This document shows positions 9,075-17,516 of a stretch of 64,000 nucleotides of DNA, in pieces. This DNA comes from Nocardia brasiliensis (lineage in GTDB: Bacteria; Actinomycetota; Actinomycetes; Mycobacteriales; Mycobacteriaceae). The position numbers were made by a program, and so were the translations under genes. The notes under the pieces are model-generated. The model made no database searches. It had not been told where the DNA came from and worked only from the letters and a program-made list of their open reading frames with translations. Each line of letters starts with the position of its first letter. Within the stretch, counting starts at the first letter, position 1. The stretch covers positions 5,208,001 to 5,272,000 of the forward strand of contig NZ_CP046171.1 of the NCBI RefSeq assembly GCF_011801125.1, given 5' to 3'.

Positions 9075-9692
9075 TTAACTGAACGCCCAGATCACGGCGG
9101 GACGGCCGGTGGCCTTCACGCGGCGGCGCTCCGCGGTGCGGGCGAGGCCGGGCAGCGCGGCGAGGGTGCGGTTGAGGTTGGCGGGATCGGGACGCGCGCC
9201 CGCCAGCGCGGTGGTGGCCGCCACCGCGCGGGTGGCCGGGAACTCGGCGCCGAGCAGGGCACGGGTGAACGTCAGGTCCTTCCACAGCAGGCCGGCGAGC
9301 AGTCCGCGGCCGGCCTCGACGATCCGGTTGTGGTCGAAGGCCAACTCGGGGACCGCGTCGAATTCGGACCAGCGCGCCGGGCCCTCGTGCGGCCCGACCA
9401 CCGCCCACATCGCGATCGAGAGGGTGGGCCCGCGGGGATCACGGTTCGGTTCGTCGAACGTCACCAGCTGACCGACCGCGCCGATCGCCGCCTGCGGCAC
9501 ACCGAGTTTGGTGTGCACCGCCCGGCGGGCCGCCTCCGCCAACCGCTCACCGCGGCCGAGCAGCACACCCGGCAACGCCAGCTCGCCCGCGAACGGCGCC
9601 AGCGCCCGCGGCGCCACGCCGACGAGCACCCCGGCGTCGTCGCTCCAGAACCGCAACGTCACCACGTCCACCGACACCACAGACTGCTCCAC
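9075..9692 (-). CDS. NrtR-like NUDIX/winged-helix transcriptional regulator
   Basis: 205 residues from GTG 9692, chosen because AGGATGG lies at good spacing. ATG 9740 would add 16 low-complexity residues. The N-terminal NUDIX fold has a degenerate box: LPGVLLGRGERLAEAARRAV continues HTKLGV, so the catalytic REUXEEXG glutamates are missing. The C-terminal part ends LPGLARTAERRRVKATGRPA, the winged-helix signature of NrtR regulators. NrtR proteins sense ADP-ribose-type NAD derivatives and repress operons. Loss of the NUDIX residues supports a pure sensor. It is the last gene of the VWA - PurA-like - NrtR run, 57 bp after the PurA-like stop, and probably autoregulates through the palindrome at 12009-12031. 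Confidence 0.75.
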   Translation of the reverse strand: MEQSVVSVDVVTLRFWSDDAGVLVGVAPRALAPFAGELALPGVLLGRGERLAEAARRAVHTKLGVPQAAIGAVGQLVTFDEPNRDPRGPTLSIAMWAVVGPHEGPARWSEFDAVPELAFDHNRIVEAGRGLLAGLLWKDLTFTRALLGAEFPATRAVAATTALAGARPDPANLNRTLAALPGLARTAERRRVKATGRPAVIWAFS

Positions 9693-9749
9693 GCCGCCCC
9701 ATCCTGCCGCACCCGGCCCCGACCGGCACACACGGGACATCGCGGCGCT

Positions 9750-11003
9750 TCACGCGGCGGTGGCGAGGGCGGTCGCGGTGCGGTGTGCCCTGGTGGGGCC
9801 GTCGGAGGTGAGCACAACCGGGGCGCCGAGTCGTTCTTCCAGCCAGGGCACCACATCCGCGGGTATTTCGGTGCGGACCGGGTCGGCGTCGGTGAGCAGG
9901 TCGGTGAGGCGCCGCTGGTGCTCGAGGTCTTGCCATTCGCCGGGCGGCAGTGCGGTGACCACACCGTGTTCGGTGCGGTATTCCATTGCCGCGTAACGGG
10001 TTCCCGGCGCGTCGAGATGGGTCACGGCCAGCGCGTCGATGCCGCCGGACACCGCGATCGCGTAGCGCAGCAGGATCGGGTCCAGGTGACCGAGCCGGAA
10101 CTCACCCTGGTATCGGCCGGTGGTGTTGTGCCGTTCCAGCAGATCCAGGGCGGGGTCCTCGGTGGGGAACGGGCCCGCGCCGTGCCTGGTCATATAGGTG
10201 CGGGTGACCCCGAGCACGTCGCAGGTCGCGCCGATCTCGGCGAGCAGCGCGCGGGCATTGCGCGGTTCGACGGTGGACCAGGTGGTGTGCGGATGGAAGC
10301 CGCGCCATTCGTCGAGCAGCACGCCCTGTGCCCCTTCGAAGACGAGCCTGCCGCGACGGGCGAACCCGGCCAGTTGTTCGTCGCCGACGATGCGGACGGC
10401 CGCGGCGAACTCCCGATACATCTCGACCAGATCCTCGATCGGCTCGTACCGGTGTTCACTGCCCGCGATCAGCGGACCGTAGTGCGCGGCCAGTCGCTCG
10501 AGCTTGTGCCGAAGCACCTTGGGGCGCAAGCAATCCGCCACGGTCGGCGCCGCGTGGGTCAGCGCGTACGCCGCCGTCTCGCCGATGCCTCGACCGCAGG
10601 AACCGTGCCGCGAGGAACCCCTCGCGTCCTCGCGGGCACGGTTGGCGGCGATGTGGATCGGCGTGGTGAGCCGGGCTCGACCGTCGATACGCAACAACGA
10701 CAAGGGATCTCGCACCCCCAGCACGGCGAGCTGCTCGGCCTCGGCGGCCAGCGCGATCGGCTCGACGAGCATGTGCCGGGACAGCAGCGTCGGCACCCCG
10801 GAGAAGGTGCCGGACCCGAACTGGGCGAAGGTGTGGTGACGACCCTCGGCGATCACGTTGTGCGCCGCCTGCGCTCCCCCGTTGAACCGCACCACGGCCG
10901 ACACCTCGAGCCCGGCGTCGGCCGAGCACAGCCAATCGACGGTCGCGCCCTTCCCCGCGTCGCCGAAGCCCAGGTCGACGACGACGATGTGTGATCGAAA
11001 CAT
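9750..11003 (-). CDS. divergent adenylosuccinate synthetase (PurA) homologue
   Basis: 417 residues, similar in length to PurA. Recognisable motifs in PurA order: DLGFGDAGKGATVDW (PurA has GDEGKGK), RFNGGAQAAHNV (PurA GGHNAGHT), SCGRGIGETAAY (TTGRGIG), VFEGAQGVLLDEW (FEGAQG.LLD), RHGAGPFPTED, NTTGRYQGEFRLGHLD (PurA TTGRRRRTGWLD) and THLD (the GTP-recognising KLD site). The catalytic Asp and His positions remain, but the Glu and second Lys of the P-loop, the Asn-Ala-Gly loop and the arginine cluster are altered. PurA joins IMP and Asp using GTP, and this paralogue may handle another nucleotide. It lies 33 bp after the VWA gene and before an NrtR regulator. It is probably not housekeeping PurA. 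Confidence 0.8.
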   Translation of the reverse strand: MFRSHIVVVDLGFGDAGKGATVDWLCSADAGLEVSAVVRFNGGAQAAHNVIAEGRHHTFAQFGSGTFSGVPTLLSRHMLVEPIALAAEAEQLAVLGVRDPLSLLRIDGRARLTTPIHIAANRAREDARGSSRHGSCGRGIGETAAYALTHAAPTVADCLRPKVLRHKLERLAAHYGPLIAGSEHRYEPIEDLVEMYREFAAAVRIVGDEQLAGFARRGRLVFEGAQGVLLDEWRGFHPHTTWSTVEPRNARALLAEIGATCDVLGVTRTYMTRHGAGPFPTEDPALDLLERHNTTGRYQGEFRLGHLDPILLRYAIAVSGGIDALAVTHLDAPGTRYAAMEYRTEHGVVTALPPGEWQDLEHQRRLTDLLTDADPVRTEIPADVVPWLEERLGAPVVLTSDGPTRAHRTATALATAA

Positions 11004-11036
11004 GCTCGGCTCCTGTCTGTTTCCTGCCCTGCGAGC

Positions 11037-11984
11037 TCAGCGGCGGCCGCTGGGCAGCGCCCGCATCCGCGGACCGGTAGCCGCCAGCGCCTTGCCGACC
11101 GACGCCGCCTCGTCCGCCGACCCGACATCGCGCAGATCCGCCAGTCCGGCGTCCACATCGACGCGGTTCTCCGCGACCCCGATGGTCAGCGCGATGAGCT
11201 CGCAGACCGCGGCCGGATCGTCGAGCTTCATGAAGTGCTGCCCGAGCAGGCCGCGCCAGTGCTCCGCGATCTCGGGATCGTCGTAGTAGTTCGACTGATT
11301 CGGCAGGATGTAATAGACGTGCCAGCGCTCGGCCAGCTCGCGGTAGATCGAATCCACCGCGATGTCGCGGCGCACGCTGTCGCCGATCACGGCGCGGATG
11401 TGCCGCGAGGCCAGCCTCGGCTTGTTCAGCTCGTCGCCGATCAGGAACAGATAGCCCTTCTTGCCGCGCTTGTCCCAGGCGTCGGTCACGACGTGGGTGG
11501 CCATGAAATAGGCGGCCAGCTCGTAGCTTTCGGACTTCTGTCCACCGCCGCCACCCTCGAGCAGAATGGCACGCAGCTGCTCGTCCATGCGATTGTCCGA
11601 CTCGAACTGCCCCACCTGCAACGGAACCCGGTCGGTGTCGGCATCGCCGATGGCGCCGAACATGATCTGCGGATCGTCGGCGTATCCCTTGCGCTGCAAC
11701 AGGCCGTGCAAGGTCCCCAGCTTCTGCTGCATGATCCGCGGCACCCGGCCCATCGAGCCGGTGACGTCGAACAGCACCGCGATGGGCAGCGAATTGTCGT
11801 GGTCGGCCGAGTCGCGGCATTCACGCACGCTGACCCCGAGCGGATCCAGGGTCGGATGCGCCTGCCACCGGTCGTAGGGCACGCCCTGCATCTCGGCGGT
11901 GTATCCGAAGTCGTCCAGACCCCGGCTGGCACGGAAGGTCTTGGCCGCCCGGTAGGCGGTGTCGTCCCAGTTCCCGTATCCCAT
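11037..11984 (-). CDS. von Willebrand factor A (VWA) domain protein
   Basis: 315 residues starting MGYGNWDDTAYRAAKTFRAS. The VWA fold begins with IAVLFDVTGSMGRVP, a MIDAS loop with Asp, Gly-Ser and a Thr at the second position. Next come FGAIGDADTD and LFLIGDELNKPRL, which fit the later MIDAS-side loops, and a Gly-rich EGGGGGQ linker. There is no signal peptide, so it acts in the cytosol, where VWA proteins usually scaffold or activate partner ATPases and enzymes. GAGGA precedes the ATG, and a strong candidate promoter with palindromic operator lies 25-60 bp upstream. It is the first gene of the VWA - PurA-like - NrtR operon. Confidence 0.85.
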   Translation of the reverse strand: MGYGNWDDTAYRAAKTFRASRGLDDFGYTAEMQGVPYDRWQAHPTLDPLGVSVRECRDSADHDNSLPIAVLFDVTGSMGRVPRIMQQKLGTLHGLLQRKGYADDPQIMFGAIGDADTDRVPLQVGQFESDNRMDEQLRAILLEGGGGGQKSESYELAAYFMATHVVTDAWDKRGKKGYLFLIGDELNKPRLASRHIRAVIGDSVRRDIAVDSIYRELAERWHVYYILPNQSNYYDDPEIAEHWRGLLGQHFMKLDDPAAVCELIALTIGVAENRVDVDAGLADLRDVGSADEAASVGKALAATGPRMRALPSGRR

Positions 11985-12008
11985 GTGATCACTTCCTCTC
12001 GTGAACTG

Positions 12009-12043
12009 GTTTTAGTGTAAGTGACTAAAACTGGTCCGGTCAA
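12009..12043 (-). promoter_or_regulatory. promoter with overlapping NrtR-type palindromic operator
   Basis: On the minus strand TTGACC (12043-12038), 18 bases and TACACT (12019-12014) form a good promoter for the VWA operon. A perfect inverted repeat, GTTTTAGT (12009-12016) and ACTAAAAC (12024-12031) with a 7-base spacer, covers the -10 and much of the spacer. The site is AT-rich in a GC-rich neighbourhood. The operon itself encodes an NrtR-like regulator, and NrtR boxes are palindromes of about this size, so autorepression is the simplest reading. Binding is inferred. Confidence 0.65.
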
Positions 12044-12175
12044 GCGCCGGCCGCCCACCCTCTGCTGGCAGGATCGCCGGGTAGGACTGGAACCGCGCAG
12101 GTCGAGATCGAGGTCGCCGGGCGCGGGGAACATTTGTCCAAGCCATCGGCGCCGTCGGGCAGGGACAGTACGGAC

Positions 12176-13000
12176 ATGACTGTTTCCGAAGACAAAACGT
12201 GTGGCGGGGGCTCGACCGTCACGGTGGACGGCGGCGCGATCCAGGTGTATCAGGACGGGCCGCGCGACGCTCCCGTTCTCCTGCTCATCCACGGGACCGC
12301 CGCCTCGGCCGAAACGTGGGAGTCGATGGTGCCGCTGCTGGCCGCGGCGCACCACGTCGTCCGGGTGGATCTGCCCGGGTGCGGTCGATCGGATCACCCC
12401 GCCGACGCGAGCTACGCGGTGCCCGACCAAGCGCGCCGAGCGGCGGCCGCGCTCGACCGGCTCGGGATCGAACGCGCCTGGGCGATCGGCCATTCCAGCG
12501 GCGGCGCGGTGGCCACCGCCATCGCCGAGCAACGTGCCGACCTGGTGCGCGCGCTCGTGCTGATCGACTCGGGCCCCGACATGTCCGCCTACCTAGCGTC
12601 GGAGACCGCCCTCGATCCGCGCCGGTGGCCGGAGCTCACCGACGAACAGTTGCGCGCGGCAGCCGCGTCGGCATTCGCGCCGGGCTACCGGATTCCCCAA
12701 GCCCTGCTCCCGCAGTTGCGCGCCATGGATTTACAGGTGTTCGCGGCGACCTCGGCGGCGGTACAGGCATACCTGAACGAGCGCGGACTGCCCGCACGGC
12801 TCGCCCACGTCGCCAAGCCGCTGCTGGTCCTCTTCGGCGAACAGGACCAGCGGTGGCGGCCCGGCTCCGCCCTCGACTACCGCGCCGTGCCCGGCTCGAC
12901 GGTGGTGCTCATGCCGGACGTCGGTCATTCACCGCCGCTGGAGGATCCGGCGCAGACCGCGCGAATCCTCCTGTCCTTCACCGATATCCACACCGACTGA
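12176..13000 (+). CDS. alpha/beta-fold hydrolase
   Basis: 274 residues from ATG 12176 (MTVSEDKTCGGGSTVTVDGG). It shows HGTAASAETWE (oxyanion HG), RVDLPGCGRSD, the nucleophile elbow GHSSGGAV, the Asp loop LVLFGEQDQRW and the catalytic His in PDVGHSPPLEDP. It is a complete, cytosolic single-domain hydrolase of the haloalkane-dehalogenase/esterase type. It is transcribed away from the VWA operon (192 bp between starts) and converges on the ABC-F gene across a hairpin. The substrate is unknown. Confidence 0.87.
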   Translation: MTVSEDKTCGGGSTVTVDGGAIQVYQDGPRDAPVLLLIHGTAASAETWESMVPLLAAAHHVVRVDLPGCGRSDHPADASYAVPDQARRAAAALDRLGIERAWAIGHSSGGAVATAIAEQRADLVRALVLIDSGPDMSAYLASETALDPRRWPELTDEQLRAAAASAFAPGYRIPQALLPQLRAMDLQVFAATSAAVQAYLNERGLPARLAHVAKPLLVLFGEQDQRWRPGSALDYRAVPGSTVVLMPDVGHSPPLEDPAQTARILLSFTDIHTD

Positions 13001-13029
13001 GCGCACCACCGGCGTGGCCGAGCCGGCGC

Positions 13030-13066
13030 GGCATCCCTCGATCCGACCCGCGAATCAAGGGATGCC
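13030..13066. terminator. bidirectional terminator hairpin
   Basis: Perfect 9-bp arms GGCATCCCT (13030-13038) and AGGGATGCC (13058-13066) lie between the convergent stops of the hydrolase and ABC-F genes. No T-run follows, as is common in actinomycetes. Confidence 0.7.
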
Positions 13067-13074
13067 CCGCCGCG

Positions 13075-14664
13075 CTAGCGGACCAGCGTCTCGCTCAGCC
13101 CGTCGGCGGTGAGCTCGAGCTTGCGCGTCACGCCGATCTCGTCGAGAAAGCGCGGGTCGTGGCTGACCACGATCAGCGCGCCCTCGAATCCGGCCAGCGC
13201 CTGGGTGAGGTGTTCCAGGCTGGGCAGGTCGAGATTGTTGGTCGGCTCGTCGAGCAGCAGCAGCTTCGGCGCGGGCTCGGCGAGCAGCAGCATCGCCAGC
13301 GCCGCCCGCAGGCGCTCGCCGCCGGACAGCGCCGCCGCCGTGACATCGGCGTCGGCGCCGCGGAACAGGAACCGGGCCAGCCGGGCCCTGATCTGTTCCG
13401 GCAGCGCGTGCGGCGCCGCCGCGGCCACGTTCTCGAACACCGTCTTTCGCTCGTCGAAGATGTCAAGGCGTTGCGGCAGCATCCGCCACGGCACCTTCGG
13501 GCCGATTGTCGAGATCGCGTGCAGCAGCGTGGTTTTCCCCACGCCGTTGCGCCCGGTCAAGGCGATCCGCTCGGGACCGTGCACCCGCATCGAGACCGTC
13601 GGGCCGCACGCCAACCGCACCCGGCCCAGCTCGATCACGTCCTGTCCCGGATACAGCCGCGTATCCGGCAGATCCACCCGGATCTCCCGATCGTCGCGCA
13701 GCAGTTCCTGCGCGTGCTGCAGCTGATCCTTGGCCGTTTCCAGCTTGTCGATGTGGTTGTTGCGCAGCTTGCCCGCCGACACCTGCGCCTGCCGTTTGCG
13801 TTCGGCCATGATGATTTTCGGCTCCCGCTTCTGGTCCCACATCTTCTGCCCGTAGCGCATCCGGCGATCCAGCTTGATGTGCGCTTCGACGAGTTCCCTC
13901 GCCTGTTTGCGCACGTCACTGCGCGCGTCCCGGATCGCGGCCCGCGCGGCCTTCTGCTCGGCCTCGATGACCCGCTCGTAGGCGCTGAAATTGCCACCGA
14001 ACAAACGGATCTCGCCTTGCCGCAGCTCCGCGATGGTGGTCATCCGCTCCAGCAGCTCGCGGTCGTGGCTGACCGTGAGCACGGTGCCGGCGAACTGGGT
14101 GACCACCTCGTAAAGCCGTTCGCGGGCAATCTGATCCAGGTTGTTCGTCGGCTCGTCCAACAGCAGGATGTGCGGCTCGGCGAGCAGTTGCGCGACCAGC
14201 CCGAGCAGCGTCGTCTCGCCGCCGGACAGGGTCGCCAACCGGCGATCCAGCTGCGCGGCCGAATCGGCGACGTAGTGCAGCCCGAGCCTGCCGAGCAGCG
14301 CGATGGCCCGCTCTTCGACGTCCCAGCGGTTGCCGACGAGGTCGAAGTCGGCCTCGTCGCCACCACCGGATTCGATGCGGTGCAACGCTTTACGGACCTC
14401 GGCGATACCGAGCACGGCGTCCACCCGCTGCCCCGCGGCGAGGCCGAGGTCTTGCCGGAGATAGCCGAGATGGCCGGTGCCGCCGATCGAACCGCGGGCC
14501 GGGGTGAGCTCGCCGACGATCAGCCGCAGCAGTGTCGACTTGCCCGCTCCGTTGCTGCCGACCAGGCCGATGTGACCGGGGCCGAGCACGCCGTCGAGCC
14601 CCTCGAACACCGGGGTGCCATCGGGCCAGGCGAAAGTGAGATCGGAAAATGAAATATTGGTCAT
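13075..14664 (-). CDS. ABC-F family ATPase (ribosome-associated)
   Basis: 529 residues. Two ABC domains lie in one chain with no membrane segments: first Walker A VGSNGAGKST, signature LSGGETT, Walker B ILLLDEPTNNLD; second Walker A TGRNGVGKTT, signature LSGGERLRAA, Walker B LLLLDEPTNNLD. Between them is a charged Lys/Arg-rich linker (about 230-330), the ABC-F P-site tRNA interaction motif region. ABC-F proteins act on stalled or antibiotic-bound ribosomes. Both catalytic sites look intact. Whether it gives antibiotic resistance or is a translation factor cannot be settled here. Single-gene unit. Confidence 0.9.
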   Translation of the reverse strand: MTNISFSDLTFAWPDGTPVFEGLDGVLGPGHIGLVGSNGAGKSTLLRLIVGELTPARGSIGGTGHLGYLRQDLGLAAGQRVDAVLGIAEVRKALHRIESGGGDEADFDLVGNRWDVEERAIALLGRLGLHYVADSAAQLDRRLATLSGGETTLLGLVAQLLAEPHILLLDEPTNNLDQIARERLYEVVTQFAGTVLTVSHDRELLERMTTIAELRQGEIRLFGGNFSAYERVIEAEQKAARAAIRDARSDVRKQARELVEAHIKLDRRMRYGQKMWDQKREPKIIMAERKRQAQVSAGKLRNNHIDKLETAKDQLQHAQELLRDDREIRVDLPDTRLYPGQDVIELGRVRLACGPTVSMRVHGPERIALTGRNGVGKTTLLHAISTIGPKVPWRMLPQRLDIFDERKTVFENVAAAAPHALPEQIRARLARFLFRGADADVTAAALSGGERLRAALAMLLLAEPAPKLLLLDEPTNNLDLPSLEHLTQALAGFEGALIVVSHDPRFLDEIGVTRKLELTADGLSETLVR

Positions 14665-14919
14665 GGCGACTCCATGAGGTTGCTCCGGAAGACGCGACGC
14701 GCGAATGCGGGCCGCCCGAGTGGCTACCTCAGAAGATCAACGGCATGACTCCGATCAACGGGAACAAGACTCGGCCAGGATAACCACACTCGCGCCCGAT
14801 GCGCCAGTGCATTTTCGATCACACGCCACCGATGCCGCGCGCGTGCGGTGTTCGCCGGCCGTGGCCCGAGCGGACGCGGATCGCACGGTTTTGTCGGTGG
14901 GCGGGGCTACCGTGGACGC

Positions 14920-15489
14920 ATGGTCACGCGACGCCAACTCCTTTGGGCAGTAACCGAAACCGCCGGGTTCGAGTCGTGCTGGCTGAGCACGGACGGGCTG
15001 GCGCTACACGCCGAGGGCCGCGCCGTCGGCCAGTCCCCCGCGCCGTACTGGCTGTCCTACACCCTCGACACCGACGAGCACGCCGTCACCACCCGGATGA
15101 CCGTCACCGCGGTCACCGAGACCGACCGGCGCGACCTCGAGCTCCGGCGCACCGGGTCGGTCTGGAACGTCGACAGCACCCCGCGCCCCGACCTCGCGGA
15201 CGCGCTCGATTGTGACCTGGCCTTCTCCCCGCTCACCAACACCATGCCCATCCTGCGCACCGACCTGCATCGCAACCCGGGCAGCGCGGATTTCCACATG
15301 GCCTTCATCGAGGTCCCCAGCCTCGAAGTCGCACTCTCGCAACAGAGTTACACGCATCTGACCACCACGGCGGAGGGCGCCACCGTCCGCTTCAGTGCCG
15401 GTACCTACATCAGGGACCTGGAGATAGATCGCGACGGCCTGGTCGTCACGTACCCGACCCTGGCGCACCGCGTCCCACCGACACCATGA
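14920..15489 (+). CDS. putative glycolipid-binding protein
   Basis: 189 residues from ATG 14920 (MVTRRQLLWAVTETAGFESC). It shows the PF06475 pattern: WAVTETAGFESCWLSTDG, then PYWLSYTLDTDEHAVTTR, WNVDSTPRPDLADALDCDLA and FSPLTNTMPILR, with a C-terminal DLEIDRDGLVVTYP. This family makes a beta-barrel related to lipoprotein-localisation folds and is annotated as glycolipid-binding. There is no signal peptide. It is convergent with a hydrolase gene 40 bp downstream. The actual ligand is unknown. Confidence 0.75.
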   Translation: MVTRRQLLWAVTETAGFESCWLSTDGLALHAEGRAVGQSPAPYWLSYTLDTDEHAVTTRMTVTAVTETDRRDLELRRTGSVWNVDSTPRPDLADALDCDLAFSPLTNTMPILRTDLHRNPGSADFHMAFIEVPSLEVALSQQSYTHLTTTAEGATVRFSAGTYIRDLEIDRDGLVVTYPTLAHRVPPTP

Positions 15490-15529
15490 CGTGTTCTTCA
15501 AGAACCGCAACATAATTCGACTAGCGCGG

Positions 15530-16396
15530 TTATGCCCCGGTAGCTAGGAAGGTCCGCACCCGCTCGACCAGCGTCCCGTTGTCGCGAATCCAGGCATAGT
15601 GCGGGTTGCGGTGCACCGCATCGCCGAAAGCCAGATCGAAGCGGGTAACCGAAGCGTGCGTGAGCTTTTCGCTCAATGCCCGGACACCGTAGGCGGTCGC
15701 CATACCGTCCCCCACGATGGTGACGGCCAGCACCGGCAGCCGCACCCGCGACAGATCCGACTCGAAGTCCAGGGGCGAGGACGGCACCCGGTAGCGGCCG
15801 GAACGGATCTGGGCGGCGAAATCGCGCATGAGGCGCGTCGCCTCGTTGCCGAGGACGCCCAAGCGCCGCCCCGGGAAGTAGCCGACCACCGACCCGACGC
15901 CGACCGCCAGATGCGCCGCGGCGAAGATGCCGAGGTTCCTCGGAAACGGCCAGCCGCGGTAGTGGCACGACGGCGCCCCGACCAGGATCGCCCCGGCCGC
16001 CTGCTCCGGCTGCTGCCCCAGATAGAGCGCGCCGAGCTGCCCGCCGAGGCTGTGCCCGAGCAGATACCGCGGCGCCGCGGGGAAGGCCGCCGCGACCGCC
16101 TCGAACAGGGCGGGATAGTCGAGCGTCACGATCTCGTGGTAGCCGTAGCGCACCCCGCGCCGCAATCGCACCGAACTCGTGCCCTGCCCGCGCAACTCGC
16201 CGAGCACCACCTGAAAACCGGCCTGGAACAACGCCTCCGCCAAGGGCACGTAGGTGGCCGCCGGGGTCGCCATGGCGGGCATGCAGATCACGACCGGCGC
16301 GGCGGGGTCCTCGGCTTGCCGGTACATCCGGACCTCGCTGGTCGCACCATCTTTCGCGCGCACGGTCGCGATGGTGGCCTCGACAGCTGGGATCAA
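15530..16396 (-). CDS. alpha/beta hydrolase (serine esterase type)
   Basis: 288 residues from TTG 16396, chosen because GAGGAGG lies 5 bases upstream and upstream codons are not conserved in style. It shows VVICMPAMATPAATYVPLAE, LGELRGQGTSS, the nucleophile elbow LLGHSLGGQLGAL, the Asp region VTIVGDGMATAYG and a terminal His region (DAVHRNPHYAW). It is a cytosolic alpha/beta hydrolase near the monoacylglycerol-lipase/S33 group. Upstream lies a copy of a dispersed palindromic repeat (16464-16506). The substrate is unknown. Confidence 0.8.
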   Translation of the reverse strand: MIPAVEATIATVRAKDGATSEVRMYRQAEDPAAPVVICMPAMATPAATYVPLAEALFQAGFQVVLGELRGQGTSSVRLRRGVRYGYHEIVTLDYPALFEAVAAAFPAAPRYLLGHSLGGQLGALYLGQQPEQAAGAILVGAPSCHYRGWPFPRNLGIFAAAHLAVGVGSVVGYFPGRRLGVLGNEATRLMRDFAAQIRSGRYRVPSSPLDFESDLSRVRLPVLAVTIVGDGMATAYGVRALSEKLTHASVTRFDLAFGDAVHRNPHYAWIRDNGTLVERVRTFLATGA

Positions 16397-16463
16397 CGGT
16401 CCTCCTCGTTCCTGCTCGCCCTCGAAACACGGAGGGTAGGACTCCCGTCTCGAAGTCCGGCTG

Positions 16464-16506
16464 GACCGTGTCGGCGCCGGATGTGACTCGAGACAGAGCC
16501 TAGTGC
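16464..16506. repeat. dispersed repeat, copy 1
   Basis: About 43 bases from GACCGTGTCGGCGCCGGATG to GCCTAGTGC. A near-identical stretch occurs at 48689-48732 (GACCGTGGCGGCGCCGGATG to GCCTAGCGC). The other copy is half of a perfect hairpin; this one has a degraded left arm. It lies between the hydrolase and EamA genes. Confidence 0.65.
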
Positions 16507-16586
16507 CTCGCGGACGGGGCACCAGTCCCGGTCTGACAGGTCCGGCCGGATCAGCTGGACCGCGGCGGCACCGGGTGTGGGATCGA

Positions 16587-17516
16587 TCAGACCGGGTCTG
16601 TCCGTCGGCGAAACCTGCCGCGGTAACGCCGCTTCGGCGTCCAGGTAGCGAGCACCACGCCGACACCGACAACGGCGGCGCCCAGGAAACGCGGCGGCGA
16701 GCTCTCCGCAACGCCGAGCACGATCCCGGTGAGCAGCGCGCACACCGGCACCACGCCGGCGAACGCGCCCGCCGTCTCGACCGGGATCCGGTCCAGCGCG
16801 GCGTACCACATGAGGAACGCACCGGCCGAGGCCGCCACGGCGAGGTAGCCGATCGCCGCTGCCTCCCCCGCCGTCGGCCAGCGCAGCGTGGGCAGATCGA
16901 TCAGCACCGCGACGATCCCGCACAGGAGCGCGCCGGCGGCCGCCGCGTACGCCGCCGTGGCCCGCGCCCCGATCTCGCGCACCAGCGGAATCGCCACCAG
17001 CGAGAACGCGCACTCACCGGCGAGCGCGCCCGCCGCGAGCAGCAACCCGATCGGGTCGCCCGCGCTGCCGCTCCATTGCACGACGACCGCGCCCGTCGTC
17101 ACGATGCCCGCGGCCAGCACGGCCTTCGTCGACGGCGAACGACCGGCCATGAGCGGGCCCGCGAGCGCGAGCACCACGGGCACGGCGCCGACCACCGCGC
17201 CGACGACGCCCGCGTCGACCCGTTGCAGGGCGGTCACCAGGCAGATGTTGAAGCCGGCCAGGCCGGTCGCCCCGAGCACCCCGATCCTCACCAGTTGCGG
17301 CGTGCTGACCCGCGGCGGTCGTCCACGGATACACGCGACGAGCAGTACCGCGGCGATGCCGTAGCGGACCGCCTGGCCCGTCATGATCGGAAACTCCGTC
17401 AGCGCCGTGGTCGCCGCGATCGCGGAGCCGACCGCAACGCTGGACCCCAGCGCCAGCAGCGCCCCGGACCAGACGTCCGAGCGGCGCCGTTCGGCACGCG
17501 ATAGCTCGAGACTCAT
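16587..17516 (-). CDS. EamA/DMT-superfamily exporter
   Basis: 309 residues from ATG 17516 (MSLELSRAERRRSDVWSGAL). About ten hydrophobic helices fall in two homologous EamA halves, for example VWSGALLALGSSVAVGSAIA and AGALLCGIVAVLIDLPTL, with a basic C-terminal tail (PKRRYRGRFRRRTDP). The family exports amino acids or other small metabolites from the cytosol. The start overlaps the stop of the desaturase gene (ATGA), so the two are co-translated. The substrate is unknown. Confidence 0.85.
   Translation of the reverse strand: MSLELSRAERRRSDVWSGALLALGSSVAVGSAIAATTALTEFPIMTGQAVRYGIAAVLLVACIRGRPPRVSTPQLVRIGVLGATGLAGFNICLVTALQRVDAGVVGAVVGAVPVVLALAGPLMAGRSPSTKAVLAAGIVTTGAVVVQWSGSAGDPIGLLLAAGALAGECAFSLVAIPLVREIGARATAAYAAAAGALLCGIVAVLIDLPTLRWPTAGEAAAIGYLAVAASAGAFLMWYAALDRIPVETAGAFAGVVPVCALLTGIVLGVAESSPPRFLGAAVVGVGVVLATWTPKRRYRGRFRRRTDPV

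Noticed and set aside
9750-11003. Phage-type PurZ (2-aminoadenine synthesis)
   Set aside because: The Asp in the GDAGKG loop is kept and no DatZ/MazZ-like partners or DNA polymerase lie nearby; only a distant PurA relationship can be claimed.
12199-14652. 817-codon frame running across the hydrolase and antisense to ABC-F
   Set aside because: Crosses two well-supported genes and a terminator; composition is that of a shadow frame.
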